Shown in pieces: positions 26,247 through 33,289 of a stretch of DNA of 33,289 nt (position 1 is its first letter; every line of letters begins with the position of its first letter). Position numbers and translations under genes: made by a program. Under the pieces are notes generated by a model. It searched no databases. It was not told the DNA's origin and saw only the letters and a program-made list of their open reading frames with translations. This DNA is from an uncultured Deefgea sp. (lineage in GTDB: Bacteria; Pseudomonadota; Gammaproteobacteria; Burkholderiales; Chitinibacteraceae). The stretch covers positions 1-33,289 of the forward strand of contig NZ_CAMTIA010000032.1 in assembly GCF_947072475.1 (NCBI RefSeq), read 5' to 3'.

Positions 26247-29200
26247 AACATTAAGTACACCAGAATTTGAGCAAGCTTTGCGCAACTGCGCCACTGAGCC
26301 GATTCATTTAATCGGCTCGATACAAGATCATGGCGTATTATTGGTTTTAGATCTAAACGATGAGATCGCCCACATCAGCAGCAATACCGAACATTTTCTG
26401 GCATTAGACCCGAATGAATTACTGGGTAAAAAAATCAGCAACATCCCTTTGTTACGCCCAATATTAAATTTGCTTCTAGAAAAAAAATCAACAGCACATT
26501 ACCAAAATATCGCCATCGGTAACCAATATCAATTTGATATCAACGTATCCATTCATGACGAAAATTTATATCTCGAATTAATCCCCAATACCATCGAAAA
26601 AGACCATCAGTTTAAAATTGAAAGCATAATCAAAGCGCTATTATCCGTCGATAGAACGGCCAATCATTCTGATTATTTCAATCTATTAGCACAATATATT
26701 CAAGAGATTAGCGGGTTTGATCATACGATGATCTATCGCTTTGATAGCAATTGGGATGGTGAGGTCATCGCAGAAAATTGCCACAATACCTCGGCCTGCT
26801 ATCTGGGCTCTCGCTTTCCTGCGAGCGACATCCCTGCGCAAGCCAGACAGCTCTATACTAAAAATACCATACGTTATGTCGCGAACGTCGCTGCGGATCA
26901 AATTCCGATGTTATCCGCGCCCTTATATCGCCATAAAACGCCAGATTTAAGCGAGATTCAATTACGTTCATTATCGCCAATACATCTGCAATACTTAAAC
27001 AATATGGGCGTTGCCGCTTCTCTTTCTATTTCTTTGTTACAAGATCAACGTTTATGGGGCCTGATTACTTGTCACCATAGAACCCCCAAATTATTAAGCG
27101 CTCAAGCTTTACTCCGGTGCGAATTAATCGGAAATTTAGTTTCAGAACATTTAAATACCGATCAAGTGCTGGAACAATTTTCGCTAGATGAACAAATCAT
27201 TGTTTTATTTGGTAAGTTATCGCAATTTTTATGGTTGCCGCAACAAGGCATACCCGACCAGATTTTAGAAGAAATTCAACATTTAATGACGGCAGACGGG
27301 GTGGTGTTATCCTTAAATAACAAACGCCATCACTTTGGCAAAGTACCAGAACCGGCGGAACTCGAAGCATTAATTCAGTGGCTACATACGCAAGAGGGTG
27401 ACAAAGCCTTTGCCTGCGATGATCTGAGTCTTCGCTTTGAACCCGCTAAAGCCTATCAGCATCTGGTTTCTGGGGTTTTGGCCGGGCCTTTTCCATTACG
27501 CAATGGCAGTTATGTGCTGTGGTTTCGCGCCGAATATCCGCGTCACATTTACTGGGCTGGCGAGCCTAATAAAACCCTCTTTCATGCAAGCGATGGCTCG
27601 CACAGACTGATCCCTAGGACCTCTTTTTCGGAATGGATGCAGATGTGGCCAGGGCATGCACAAGCTTGGCTTCCGGCCCAAATCATGATTGCGCAGCGTT
27701 TTGGCTCCGCCTTACTCAATCAAATTGAATATATATTTAAGCTAGAAAAAAATGAGCATGAATTAAATGCAGTCACCGAAAGATTAGAACAAACGCAAGA
27801 AATAATGTCGTCAATTATTCGACATATTCCAGCGATAGTGACCTTAAAAAATGCCGACAATTTAAGCTTTAAACTACTTAATCCTGCCGGATGTGAATTT
27901 TTTGGTATTCAAGAAGCCGACATCATCGGCAAAAATGATTTTTATTTATTTCCAAAAGAACAAGCAGAACGCTTTATTCAAAGTGATCGTCAAATTTTAG
28001 CCAAAACTTGCATCGTTGAAATCAACACCGAAGATATCTGTACTCGTAATGGCGAAATTAAAACTTTATTAACACGTAAAATCGCCCTCACCAATAAAAA
28101 AGGCGATGCCACTCATTTGCTGGGCGTATCAATTGATGTGACCGAAAAACGTGCGGCAGAACATGAAATTGAAAAACTCGCTTTTTATGACCCACTAACT
28201 GGACTCGCCAATCGTCGCCTCATGCTCGATAGGCTAGGCCAAACTCTTTTGGGCAGCGCCCGATCGGGCAAACATGCCGCGCTGATCTTAATTGATTTGG
28301 ATAACTTCAAATCACTGAATGATATCCATGGCCATGATGCCGGCGATTGGCTACTCAAAGAAGTGGCCAATCGGCTAATTAGTGTAGTTAGAAAAGGCGA
28401 TACGGTGGCCCGACTGGGTGGCGATGAATTTGTACTGATTTTGGATGAACTGAACGCCAATGAATCGCATGCGGCACAAGATTTAGAGTGGATTGCTAAG
28501 CAAATTTTAGAGCAATTTATTCATGAATTTCATATTCAATTACCCAATGAAATTGACGTTGCAAATCAATCGGTCATTCAACATCGTTGCAGCCCAAGCA
28601 TTGGCATTGCTTTATTTCAAGGTTGTACCTTAAGCGCAGAAGAAATACTCAAGCGCGCCGATACCGCCATGTATCAAGCGAAGAGTGGCGGGAAAAACAC
28701 CTACCGCTTTTTTGATCCGGAAATGCAAAAAGCGGTTTTAACTCGAATTAGACTAGAAACTGAATTACGCCACGCCGTAGTTCGAGAACAATTTATTCTT
28801 TACTATCAGCCACAGATCAATCATTTAAATCAATACATTGGCGCCGAAATGTTAATTCGCTGGCAACATCCCAGCCAAGGCCTGATTTCGCCTGCCGAGT
28901 TTATTCCTTTAGCTGAAGAAACCGGATTAATCCTACCGATGGGATTTTGGGTGCTGGAACAAGCCTGCCAACAGTTGGCTCGTTGGGCAATCAATCCTTT
29001 ATTTGCACACCTCACCCTATCGGTGAATGTCAGTGCCAAGCAATTTGGGCTGCCTAGTTTTGAGCATGAAATTAAGCAATTACTCGCGACGTATCAAACC
29101 AATCCAAATCGACTCAAAATTGAAATCACCGAAAGCTTATTATTAGCCAACACCGAAAGCGTGATAAAAAAAATGAATGCCATCCGCCAACAACAAGTCT

Positions 29201-29556
29201 CTTTTTCAATCGATGACTTTGGGACTGGATTTTCTTCGCTCTCCTATTTAAAACGCTTGCCACTCGAACAATTAAAAATTGACCAGTCTTTTATCCAAGA
29301 TATATTAACTAACCCCAAAGATGCCGCGATTGCATCGACCATTATTGCATTAGGCAAAAACCTTTGTTTAACCGTCATTGCCGAAGGGGTAGAAACCCAA
29401 GCGCAAAAAACATTATTAGAAAGCATGGGCTGCCTGACTTATCAGGGCTATTTATTTGGTCAACCGATGAAAATGATTGATTTTGAGCACCTTATCAACA
29501 CATCGGCCATCGCAAAATACAGCCCGATTGAATGCGATGAAAGCAATTTAAAATAA
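26236..29556 (+). CDS. bphP: Bacteriophytochrome with PAS, GGDEF and EAL output domains
   Basis: This 1106-residue red/far-red sensor controls c-di-GMP. Cys18 in NCATEPIHLIGSIQDHG is the expected biliverdin attachment site. PAS (about 20-115), GAF (about 135-300; PASDIPAQ, SPIHLQYLNNMGVAAS, CHH) and PHY (about 315-495; PRTSF, WAG) are followed by a second PAS (about 540-655). GGDEF (about 665-845) has an intact GGDEF at 728-732 and I-site RKGD five residues earlier. EAL (about 855-1090) has EML at 871-873 with N, E, DD (IDDFGTG), K and AEGVET residues kept, so both activities are plausible. ATG 26236 has AAGGT upstream and overlaps the heme oxygenase gene. Confidence 0.95.
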   Translation: MPNKTLSTPEFEQALRNCATEPIHLIGSIQDHGVLLVLDLNDEIAHISSNTEHFLALDPNELLGKKISNIPLLRPILNLLLEKKSTAHYQNIAIGNQYQFDINVSIHDENLYLELIPNTIEKDHQFKIESIIKALLSVDRTANHSDYFNLLAQYIQEISGFDHTMIYRFDSNWDGEVIAENCHNTSACYLGSRFPASDIPAQARQLYTKNTIRYVANVAADQIPMLSAPLYRHKTPDLSEIQLRSLSPIHLQYLNNMGVAASLSISLLQDQRLWGLITCHHRTPKLLSAQALLRCELIGNLVSEHLNTDQVLEQFSLDEQIIVLFGKLSQFLWLPQQGIPDQILEEIQHLMTADGVVLSLNNKRHHFGKVPEPAELEALIQWLHTQEGDKAFACDDLSLRFEPAKAYQHLVSGVLAGPFPLRNGSYVLWFRAEYPRHIYWAGEPNKTLFHASDGSHRLIPRTSFSEWMQMWPGHAQAWLPAQIMIAQRFGSALLNQIEYIFKLEKNEHELNAVTERLEQTQEIMSSIIRHIPAIVTLKNADNLSFKLLNPAGCEFFGIQEADIIGKNDFYLFPKEQAERFIQSDRQILAKTCIVEINTEDICTRNGEIKTLLTRKIALTNKKGDATHLLGVSIDVTEKRAAEHEIEKLAFYDPLTGLANRRLMLDRLGQTLLGSARSGKHAALILIDLDNFKSLNDIHGHDAGDWLLKEVANRLISVVRKGDTVARLGGDEFVLILDELNANESHAAQDLEWIAKQILEQFIHEFHIQLPNEIDVANQSVIQHRCSPSIGIALFQGCTLSAEEILKRADTAMYQAKSGGKNTYRFFDPEMQKAVLTRIRLETELRHAVVREQFILYYQPQINHLNQYIGAEMLIRWQHPSQGLISPAEFIPLAEETGLILPMGFWVLEQACQQLARWAINPLFAHLTLSVNVSAKQFGLPSFEHEIKQLLATYQTNPNRLKIEITESLLLANTESVIKKMNAIRQQQVSFSIDDFGTGFSSLSYLKRLPLEQLKIDQSFIQDILTNPKDAAIASTIIALGKNLCLTVIAEGVETQAQKTLLESMGCLTYQGYLFGQPMKMIDFEHLINTSAIAKYSPIECDESNLK

Positions 29557-29643
29557 AAACTTTTTCACTCGCATGAAACTGGCATTCCCATTCAACGTGA
29601 TCTTGGTAAAATCAGCTTTTGCCCACGTCAAAAGATCAAAGCC

Positions 29644-30711
29644 ATGAGCCTTTTTTGGAGCCCTATTGTTCACGCCCTTACGCCGTATACGCCGGGTGAG
29701 CAGCCTAAAATCACCAATCTGATCAAACTCAATACCAATGAAAACCCATATGGACCATCGCCCAAAGCCATCGATGCGATGCAGGCTGCAGTGAATGATT
29801 TATTACGGCTGTATCCAGACCCCAATGGCGATGCGCTGAAAGACGCAGTGGCGCATTTTCATCACGCCGATGGCATTACTCGGGCCAATGTCTTTGTGGG
29901 CAATAGTTCGGATGAAGTGCTGGCGCATACCTTTCAAGCACTGCTAAAGCACGATGCGCCGCTATTATTTCCTGATATTAGCTACAGCTTTTATCCGGTG
30001 TATTGTGGCTTGTATGGCATTGAATATCGCAGTGTGCCGCTCAACGAGGCGTTTGAAATCGACACCAACGATTACACCGGCGGTGGCGCGATTATTTTCC
30101 CCAATCCCAATGCGCCGACGGGTATTTTGCTGCCGCTAGCGCAAATCGAAGCGCTATTAAAAGCGCATCCCAATCAAGTGCTGGTGGTGGATGAGGCGTA
30201 TATCGACTTTGGCGGCACCAGCGCGATTGCGCTGGTGAATCGATATGACAATTTGCTGGTGGTGCAAACGCTGTCGAAATCTCGCTCATTGGCCGGCTTA
30301 CGCGTCGGCTTTGCCGTGGGGCACGCCGATTTGATCGCAGGGTTGGAGCGGGTTAAAAATAGCTTTAATTCCTATCCGCTGGATCGCGTTGCACTCGCCG
30401 GTGCGGTGGCGGCAATCGAAGATACGGGGTATTTTAATCAAACCTGTACTGCGATTAATACTACGAGAGATACCCTAACTAAAAATCTCAGTGAATTGGG
30501 GTTTGAAGTTTTGCCATCGCACGCTAATTTCGTTTTCGCGCGTCACCCACACCATGATGCGGCCAAGCTAGCACAGTCATTACGCGAGCGCGCCATCTTG
30601 GTTCGCCATTTTAAACCAGCGCGCATTGCGCAATTCTTACGAATTTCGATTGGCAGCGATGCTGAATGCGCAGCATTGATGAATGCTTTGCAAGCCATTC
30701 TAAACGCATAA
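29644..30711 (+). CDS. hisC: Histidinol-phosphate aminotransferase
   Basis: This 355-residue PLP-dependent class I/II aminotransferase converts imidazole acetol phosphate and glutamate to histidinol phosphate. Seen: [12 protein letters not shown] near the start, [20 protein letters not shown], and the PLP lysine at 212 in [14 protein letters not shown], with the C-terminal arginine segment FLRISIGS. Length fits HisC. It stands apart from other his genes, 87 nt after the phytochrome gene. The SD is weak. Some HisC homologues also act on aromatic amino acids, which cannot be excluded. Confidence 0.93.
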   Translation: MSLFWSPIVHALTPYTPGEQPKITNLIKLNTNENPYGPSPKAIDAMQAAVNDLLRLYPDPNGDALKDAVAHFHHADGITRANVFVGNSSDEVLAHTFQALLKHDAPLLFPDISYSFYPVYCGLYGIEYRSVPLNEAFEIDTNDYTGGGAIIFPNPNAPTGILLPLAQIEALLKAHPNQVLVVDEAYIDFGGTSAIALVNRYDNLLVVQTLSKSRSLAGLRVGFAVGHADLIAGLERVKNSFNSYPLDRVALAGAVAAIEDTGYFNQTCTAINTTRDTLTKNLSELGFEVLPSHANFVFARHPHHDAAKLAQSLRERAILVRHFKPARIAQFLRISIGSDAECAALMNALQAILNA

Positions 30712-30726
30712 TTTGCATGACATAAG

Positions 30727-30760
30727 GCCAGTGCAAGTTTGAGATCAATCTTGCACTGGC
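30727..30760 (+). terminator. Possible terminator after hisC
   Basis: GCCAGTGCAAG and CTTGCACTGGC form a perfect 11-bp stem with a 12-nt loop, 16 nt after the hisC stop. The downstream TCTAAAATATT is only moderately T-rich. Confidence 0.6.
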
Positions 30761-30879
30761 TCTAAAATATTACTTTTCTTGCTGTACCTACCTTACACCA
30801 ATACTGTACATTAGAAATCTTTAATGATTGGACCAGACAGAACAACGTCATCCCTCGTCGGTCAAACGGACCAATATCC

Positions 30880-32478
30880 ATGCATTCATTTTTTGCCACA
30901 CCCATGTTTGGCCGCGCCAAAGTATTTCGCGTGCTGCTGATCGCAGCCTGTAATTTAAGTTTTATTGCTTTAGTTGCACTCTTGCTCTGGCAAGTGGCGA
31001 GCTATCAATCGCGACAATCGATTCAATTGCTGACCGAACGTGGCGCGTCGATGATTGAGCAATCTTTACGCAACGCCTATACGGTGCTGGACCAAATTGC
31101 ATTAGCCCCTGCCGAGCCTTGCCAAGCTATCTATGCTGATTTACAAAAAATCAGCGCGGCGACGCCCTACTTTCGCGCGATTTATATTGCAGATAGCCAA
31201 ACACAACGTATTTTTTGCTCATCCGCTCATGCACTCGGCAAAATAGACTCGCCGATACAAACACTGATTAGCGACGGTGCCACGCAGGCCAGCGGCATTG
31301 CTTGGCATGAAAAAAGTTTAATTTCAGATCGAGAAGCCTTAATCATTTATCGCAAACTGGATAATGGCCGGGTACTCATCGGGGTGCTCGATTCGCAATA
31401 TTACAAAGACATCTTGCAACTCGTGATGGGATTGCGCGTCAAAACCATTACGCTCAGAGTGGGTGATTTACAGCTCGTTAATCAGGGCAATGATTTTATA
31501 TTAATGCCATTCACCGCCGCCAAAAATAATAGTACCGCCATTTCAATGGATCAATTGCCGGTGAGTGTGACGGCACAGCATAATCATTTTCAATTAAGAA
31601 AATACATTGAAACGAATTTACCCTTGGCTATTTTACTGTCTGTTTTGTTTTTAGCGTGGAGTAGTCGCTGGATTTGGTTACGATTTGGAGAAAACAACCA
31701 TTTTCGTCAGCACGTGATCGAATCGATTCAGCAGCAGCAATTTAAGCCGTATTACCAGCCTGTGATGGGGCAGCAAAATGCCATTTGTGCCGTAGAAATC
31801 CTTGCGCGCTGGCAACATCCTCAGCACGGTTTATTAACTCCGGCTTTATTTATTCAACAAGCCGAAGCCCAAGGCCTACTGACGCCAATGATGCTGAGTA
31901 TTATTGAGCAAGTTGAAATCGATTTAAGTACAAAACCCATCCCTGCACAATCTCGGGTAGGGATTAATATAACCGCACAGCAATTAAATGATCAATCTAT
32001 GCTTAATGCTATTTTTGCACTCAATGCAAAATTAAAATATCTTGATTATCAATTGGTGGTTGAATTAACTGAAGAAGGATTAGTGAGCGATCCAGATTTG
32101 GCGAACAAAATCATTACCGAGATTGGGCAAGCCGGCATTATGGTGGCAATTGATGATTTTGGCATTGGTCACAGCTCGCTAGCGTCTTTAAGCCGCTTTC
32201 CATTTCATTATTTAAAAATCGACAAAAGCTTTATTGATCACATTGTGAGCCGAGAGAAAGATCAGATTATCGTCGCCAATATGGTCGATATGGCAAAAAA
32301 ACTGAATTTAAATATCGTTGCTGAAGGGGTAGAAAACAAAGATCAAGCTGATTATCTTGCCATACTGGGGATTGATTATTTGCAGGGATTTTATTTCTCA
32401 AAACCGTTACCGATTGCTGAGCTGAGCGTGTTTCAATTTAACACTGAAAATACGGCGCAATTTCCTTATTTTCATTAA
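30880..32478 (+). CDS. CSS-motif EAL phosphodiesterase, membrane-bound
   Basis: This 532-residue protein is predicted to cleave c-di-GMP. A transmembrane helix (about 18-42) leads to a periplasmic CSS domain with C81 and C113 (in FCSS), the redox-sensitive pair of this family. A second helix (about 246-265) and a cytoplasmic EAL domain (about 280-520) follow. The EAL signature reads EIL at 306-308; NIT, ELTEE, IDDFGIGHSSL, LKIDKSFI and AEGVEN are kept, so it is probably active. In E. coli relatives, reduction of the disulfide by the DsbA/DsbB system affects turnover and activity. The SD is weak; Met9 is an alternative start. Confidence 0.92.
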   Translation: MHSFFATPMFGRAKVFRVLLIAACNLSFIALVALLLWQVASYQSRQSIQLLTERGASMIEQSLRNAYTVLDQIALAPAEPCQAIYADLQKISAATPYFRAIYIADSQTQRIFCSSAHALGKIDSPIQTLISDGATQASGIAWHEKSLISDREALIIYRKLDNGRVLIGVLDSQYYKDILQLVMGLRVKTITLRVGDLQLVNQGNDFILMPFTAAKNNSTAISMDQLPVSVTAQHNHFQLRKYIETNLPLAILLSVLFLAWSSRWIWLRFGENNHFRQHVIESIQQQQFKPYYQPVMGQQNAICAVEILARWQHPQHGLLTPALFIQQAEAQGLLTPMMLSIIEQVEIDLSTKPIPAQSRVGINITAQQLNDQSMLNAIFALNAKLKYLDYQLVVELTEEGLVSDPDLANKIITEIGQAGIMVAIDDFGIGHSSLASLSRFPFHYLKIDKSFIDHIVSREKDQIIVANMVDMAKKLNLNIVAEGVENKDQADYLAILGIDYLQGFYFSKPLPIAELSVFQFNTENTAQFPYFH

Positions 32479-32491
32479 CGCTACAAAGCAT

Positions 32492-32527
32492 AAAATCGCC
32501 ATCAACTGACGTTGGCGGCGATTTTTT
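32492..32527. terminator. Terminator between the CSS-EAL gene and cobU
   Basis: AAAATCGCC (32492-32500) pairs with GGCGATTTT (32517-32525), and inner ATCAAC/GTTGGC pairs partly extend the stem. T runs follow on both strands, so it may serve both convergent genes. Confidence 0.82.
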
Positions 32528-32587
32528 ACTGTGAATCACTCTTTCTAGCGCATTTTTTTGAAGCACCGATTAAATTGCGCTGATGAA

Positions 32588-33103
32588 TTAAGGCGTTTTC
32601 ACCGGCAAAGGCAGCCCTGCCACCATCAACACCACTTCGCTCGCCTGAGCCGCCAGTTGTTGCATAAAGCTGCCGTGTAAATCAACAAAATGCCGGCCCA
32701 TCGCCGTTTCGGCGTGCAAGCTCCAGCCAATTTCATTACCTACGGCAATCACGATTTGCGGGGTACACGCGGCAAAGGCGGCCCAGCGGGTTTGCGCTTC
32801 AAGCAGTGTCGCGTCGCGATCGTAGCCACAATCGGTATACAGATTGGTCAGCCACAAAGTAATGCAATCGAGCACCATCACCGCGCCGCTAAAACCATGT
32901 GCTGCCAGATCAACCTCTTGCTCTAAATTCACCCAGCGCGAATCACGCTGCGCTTGATGCCGTGCAATGCGCTGGGCAAAGTCGTCATCCCAAATACGCG
33001 ACGTGGCCAAATACGCCGGCCGCGTAGAGAGCGCCAAAGCACGCTGCTCTGCATAGCGGCTTTTACCGCTTTTTTGCCCACCGCTAATTAAAATCAATTG
33101 CAT
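32588..33103 (-). CDS. cobU: Adenosylcobinamide kinase / adenosylcobinamide-phosphate guanylyltransferase
   Basis: This 171-residue bifunctional enzyme of cobalamin assembly phosphorylates adenosylcobinamide and then transfers GMP. The P-loop GGQKSGKS is at residues 8-15. H49 in RIARHQAQR matches the guanylylated histidine of Salmonella CobU. VLDCITLWLTNLY and VGNEIGWSLH, with the C-terminal VVLMVAGLPLPV, complete the family pattern. Length is slightly below the usual ~180. MQLILISGG at 33103 is the normal N-terminus, with an AGG-containing SD; the frame stays open into the repeat upstream, which is not part of the protein. Other cobalamin genes may lie beyond the window edge. I see no cobalamin riboswitch in the visible leader. 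Confidence 0.95.
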   Translation of the reverse strand: MQLILISGGQKSGKSRYAEQRALALSTRPAYLATSRIWDDDFAQRIARHQAQRDSRWVNLEQEVDLAAHGFSGAVMVLDCITLWLTNLYTDCGYDRDATLLEAQTRWAAFAACTPQIVIAVGNEIGWSLHAETAMGRHFVDLHGSFMQQLAAQASEVVLMVAGLPLPVKTP

Positions 33104-33197
33104 AAAAACCGACCTGTAGATGTGTTGGCGGCAAAAAAATGGCGACGCAAGGGTGGATTCAGCATTCAAACACGCTATTTTCCATGCGCTGTTCAGA

Positions 33198-33289
33198 ATT
33201 ACGTGTTGATCGTTTTTTAAGTGCCTGCGGCACATTGCTTTACAGTCGCAATCCGCGACGGGGACTTACTTTCTTTGCGTCGCCAAAGA
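33198..33289 (-). repeat. Dispersed repeat family B, copy 2 (cut by the window edge)
   Basis: The reverse complement matches 4947-5037 almost throughout: TCTTTGGCGA, then CAAAGAAAGTAAGTCCCCGT, GTGCCGCAGGCAC and CAACACGTAAT. It is inverted relative to copy 1 and lies about 95 nt upstream of cobU. The outer palindrome arm continues past the window end. Confidence 0.88.

Noticed and set aside
33104-33235. N-terminal extension of the cobU frame
   Set aside because: The normal CobU N-terminus with SD begins at 33103; the extension runs into repeat family B.

Overview
The window looks like chromosomal DNA of a moderate-GC betaproteobacterium, probably Neisseriales near the chitin-degrading Chitinibacteraceae (Chitinibacter/Deefgea-like). 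This is inferred from the gene content: a GH20 chitobiase with its own AraC regulator, a single-chain PurL, a CobU, a b561 fused to an ethylbenzene-dehydrogenase-type domain, several secreted or lipid-anchored proteins and c-di-GMP enzymes. No search could be run, so the taxonomy is an impression. I see no prophage, transposase, CRISPR array or conventional defence island.

Layout. 1-390: tRNA-Gly, tRNA-Cys and tRNA-Leu(UAA) closed by a terminator. 0.6-2 kb: a soluble twin-PAS chemoreceptor. 2.4-4.7 kb: a B12-binding-type radical SAM protein convergent with a YkgJ-type cysteine-cluster protein. 5-6 kb: a YeiE/CysL-like LysR regulator. 6.5-7.8 kb: a DUF2092 protein and an Asn-rich exported protein in a two-gene operon. 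8-12.7 kb, minus strand: an EF-hand protein, a small SmpA-like lipoprotein and purL. 12.9-16.5 kb: divergent araC and chitobiase genes with a candidate direct-repeat operator between them. 17-17.9 kb: an unknown 165-residue protein, then tRNA-Leu(GAG). 18-22.2 kb, minus strand: an Lcl-domain protein overlapping a b561/EB_dh fusion, and a multidomain metallophosphoesterase. 22.8-25 kb: a lipoprotein with a Gly-Thr tether, a probable beta-propeller and a zincin motif. 25.7-32.5 kb: heme oxygenase, a bacteriophytochrome-GGDEF-EAL protein, hisC and a CSS-EAL phosphodiesterase. The right end carries cobU.

Two dispersed repeat families run through the window. Family A has imperfect terminal inverted repeats. 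It occurs as a complete ~311-bp non-autonomous element (22377-22687), a left-end copy (1988 onward) and a right-end copy (12883-12940). The right-end copy encodes the C-terminus and stop codon of the AraC regulator. Family B is ~90 bp, contains palindromes, and occurs at 4940-5037 and, inverted, at 33198-33289.

The clearest functional units are: (i) a light-to-c-di-GMP module in which heme oxygenase makes the biliverdin needed by the overlapping phytochrome gene; (ii) the araC/chitobiase pair, with a 9-bp direct repeat at 21-bp spacing next to a plausible chitobiase promoter; (iii) the coupled b561-EB_dh/Lcl pair. The least familiar protein is the propeller/zincin lipoprotein at 22.8-25.1 kb.
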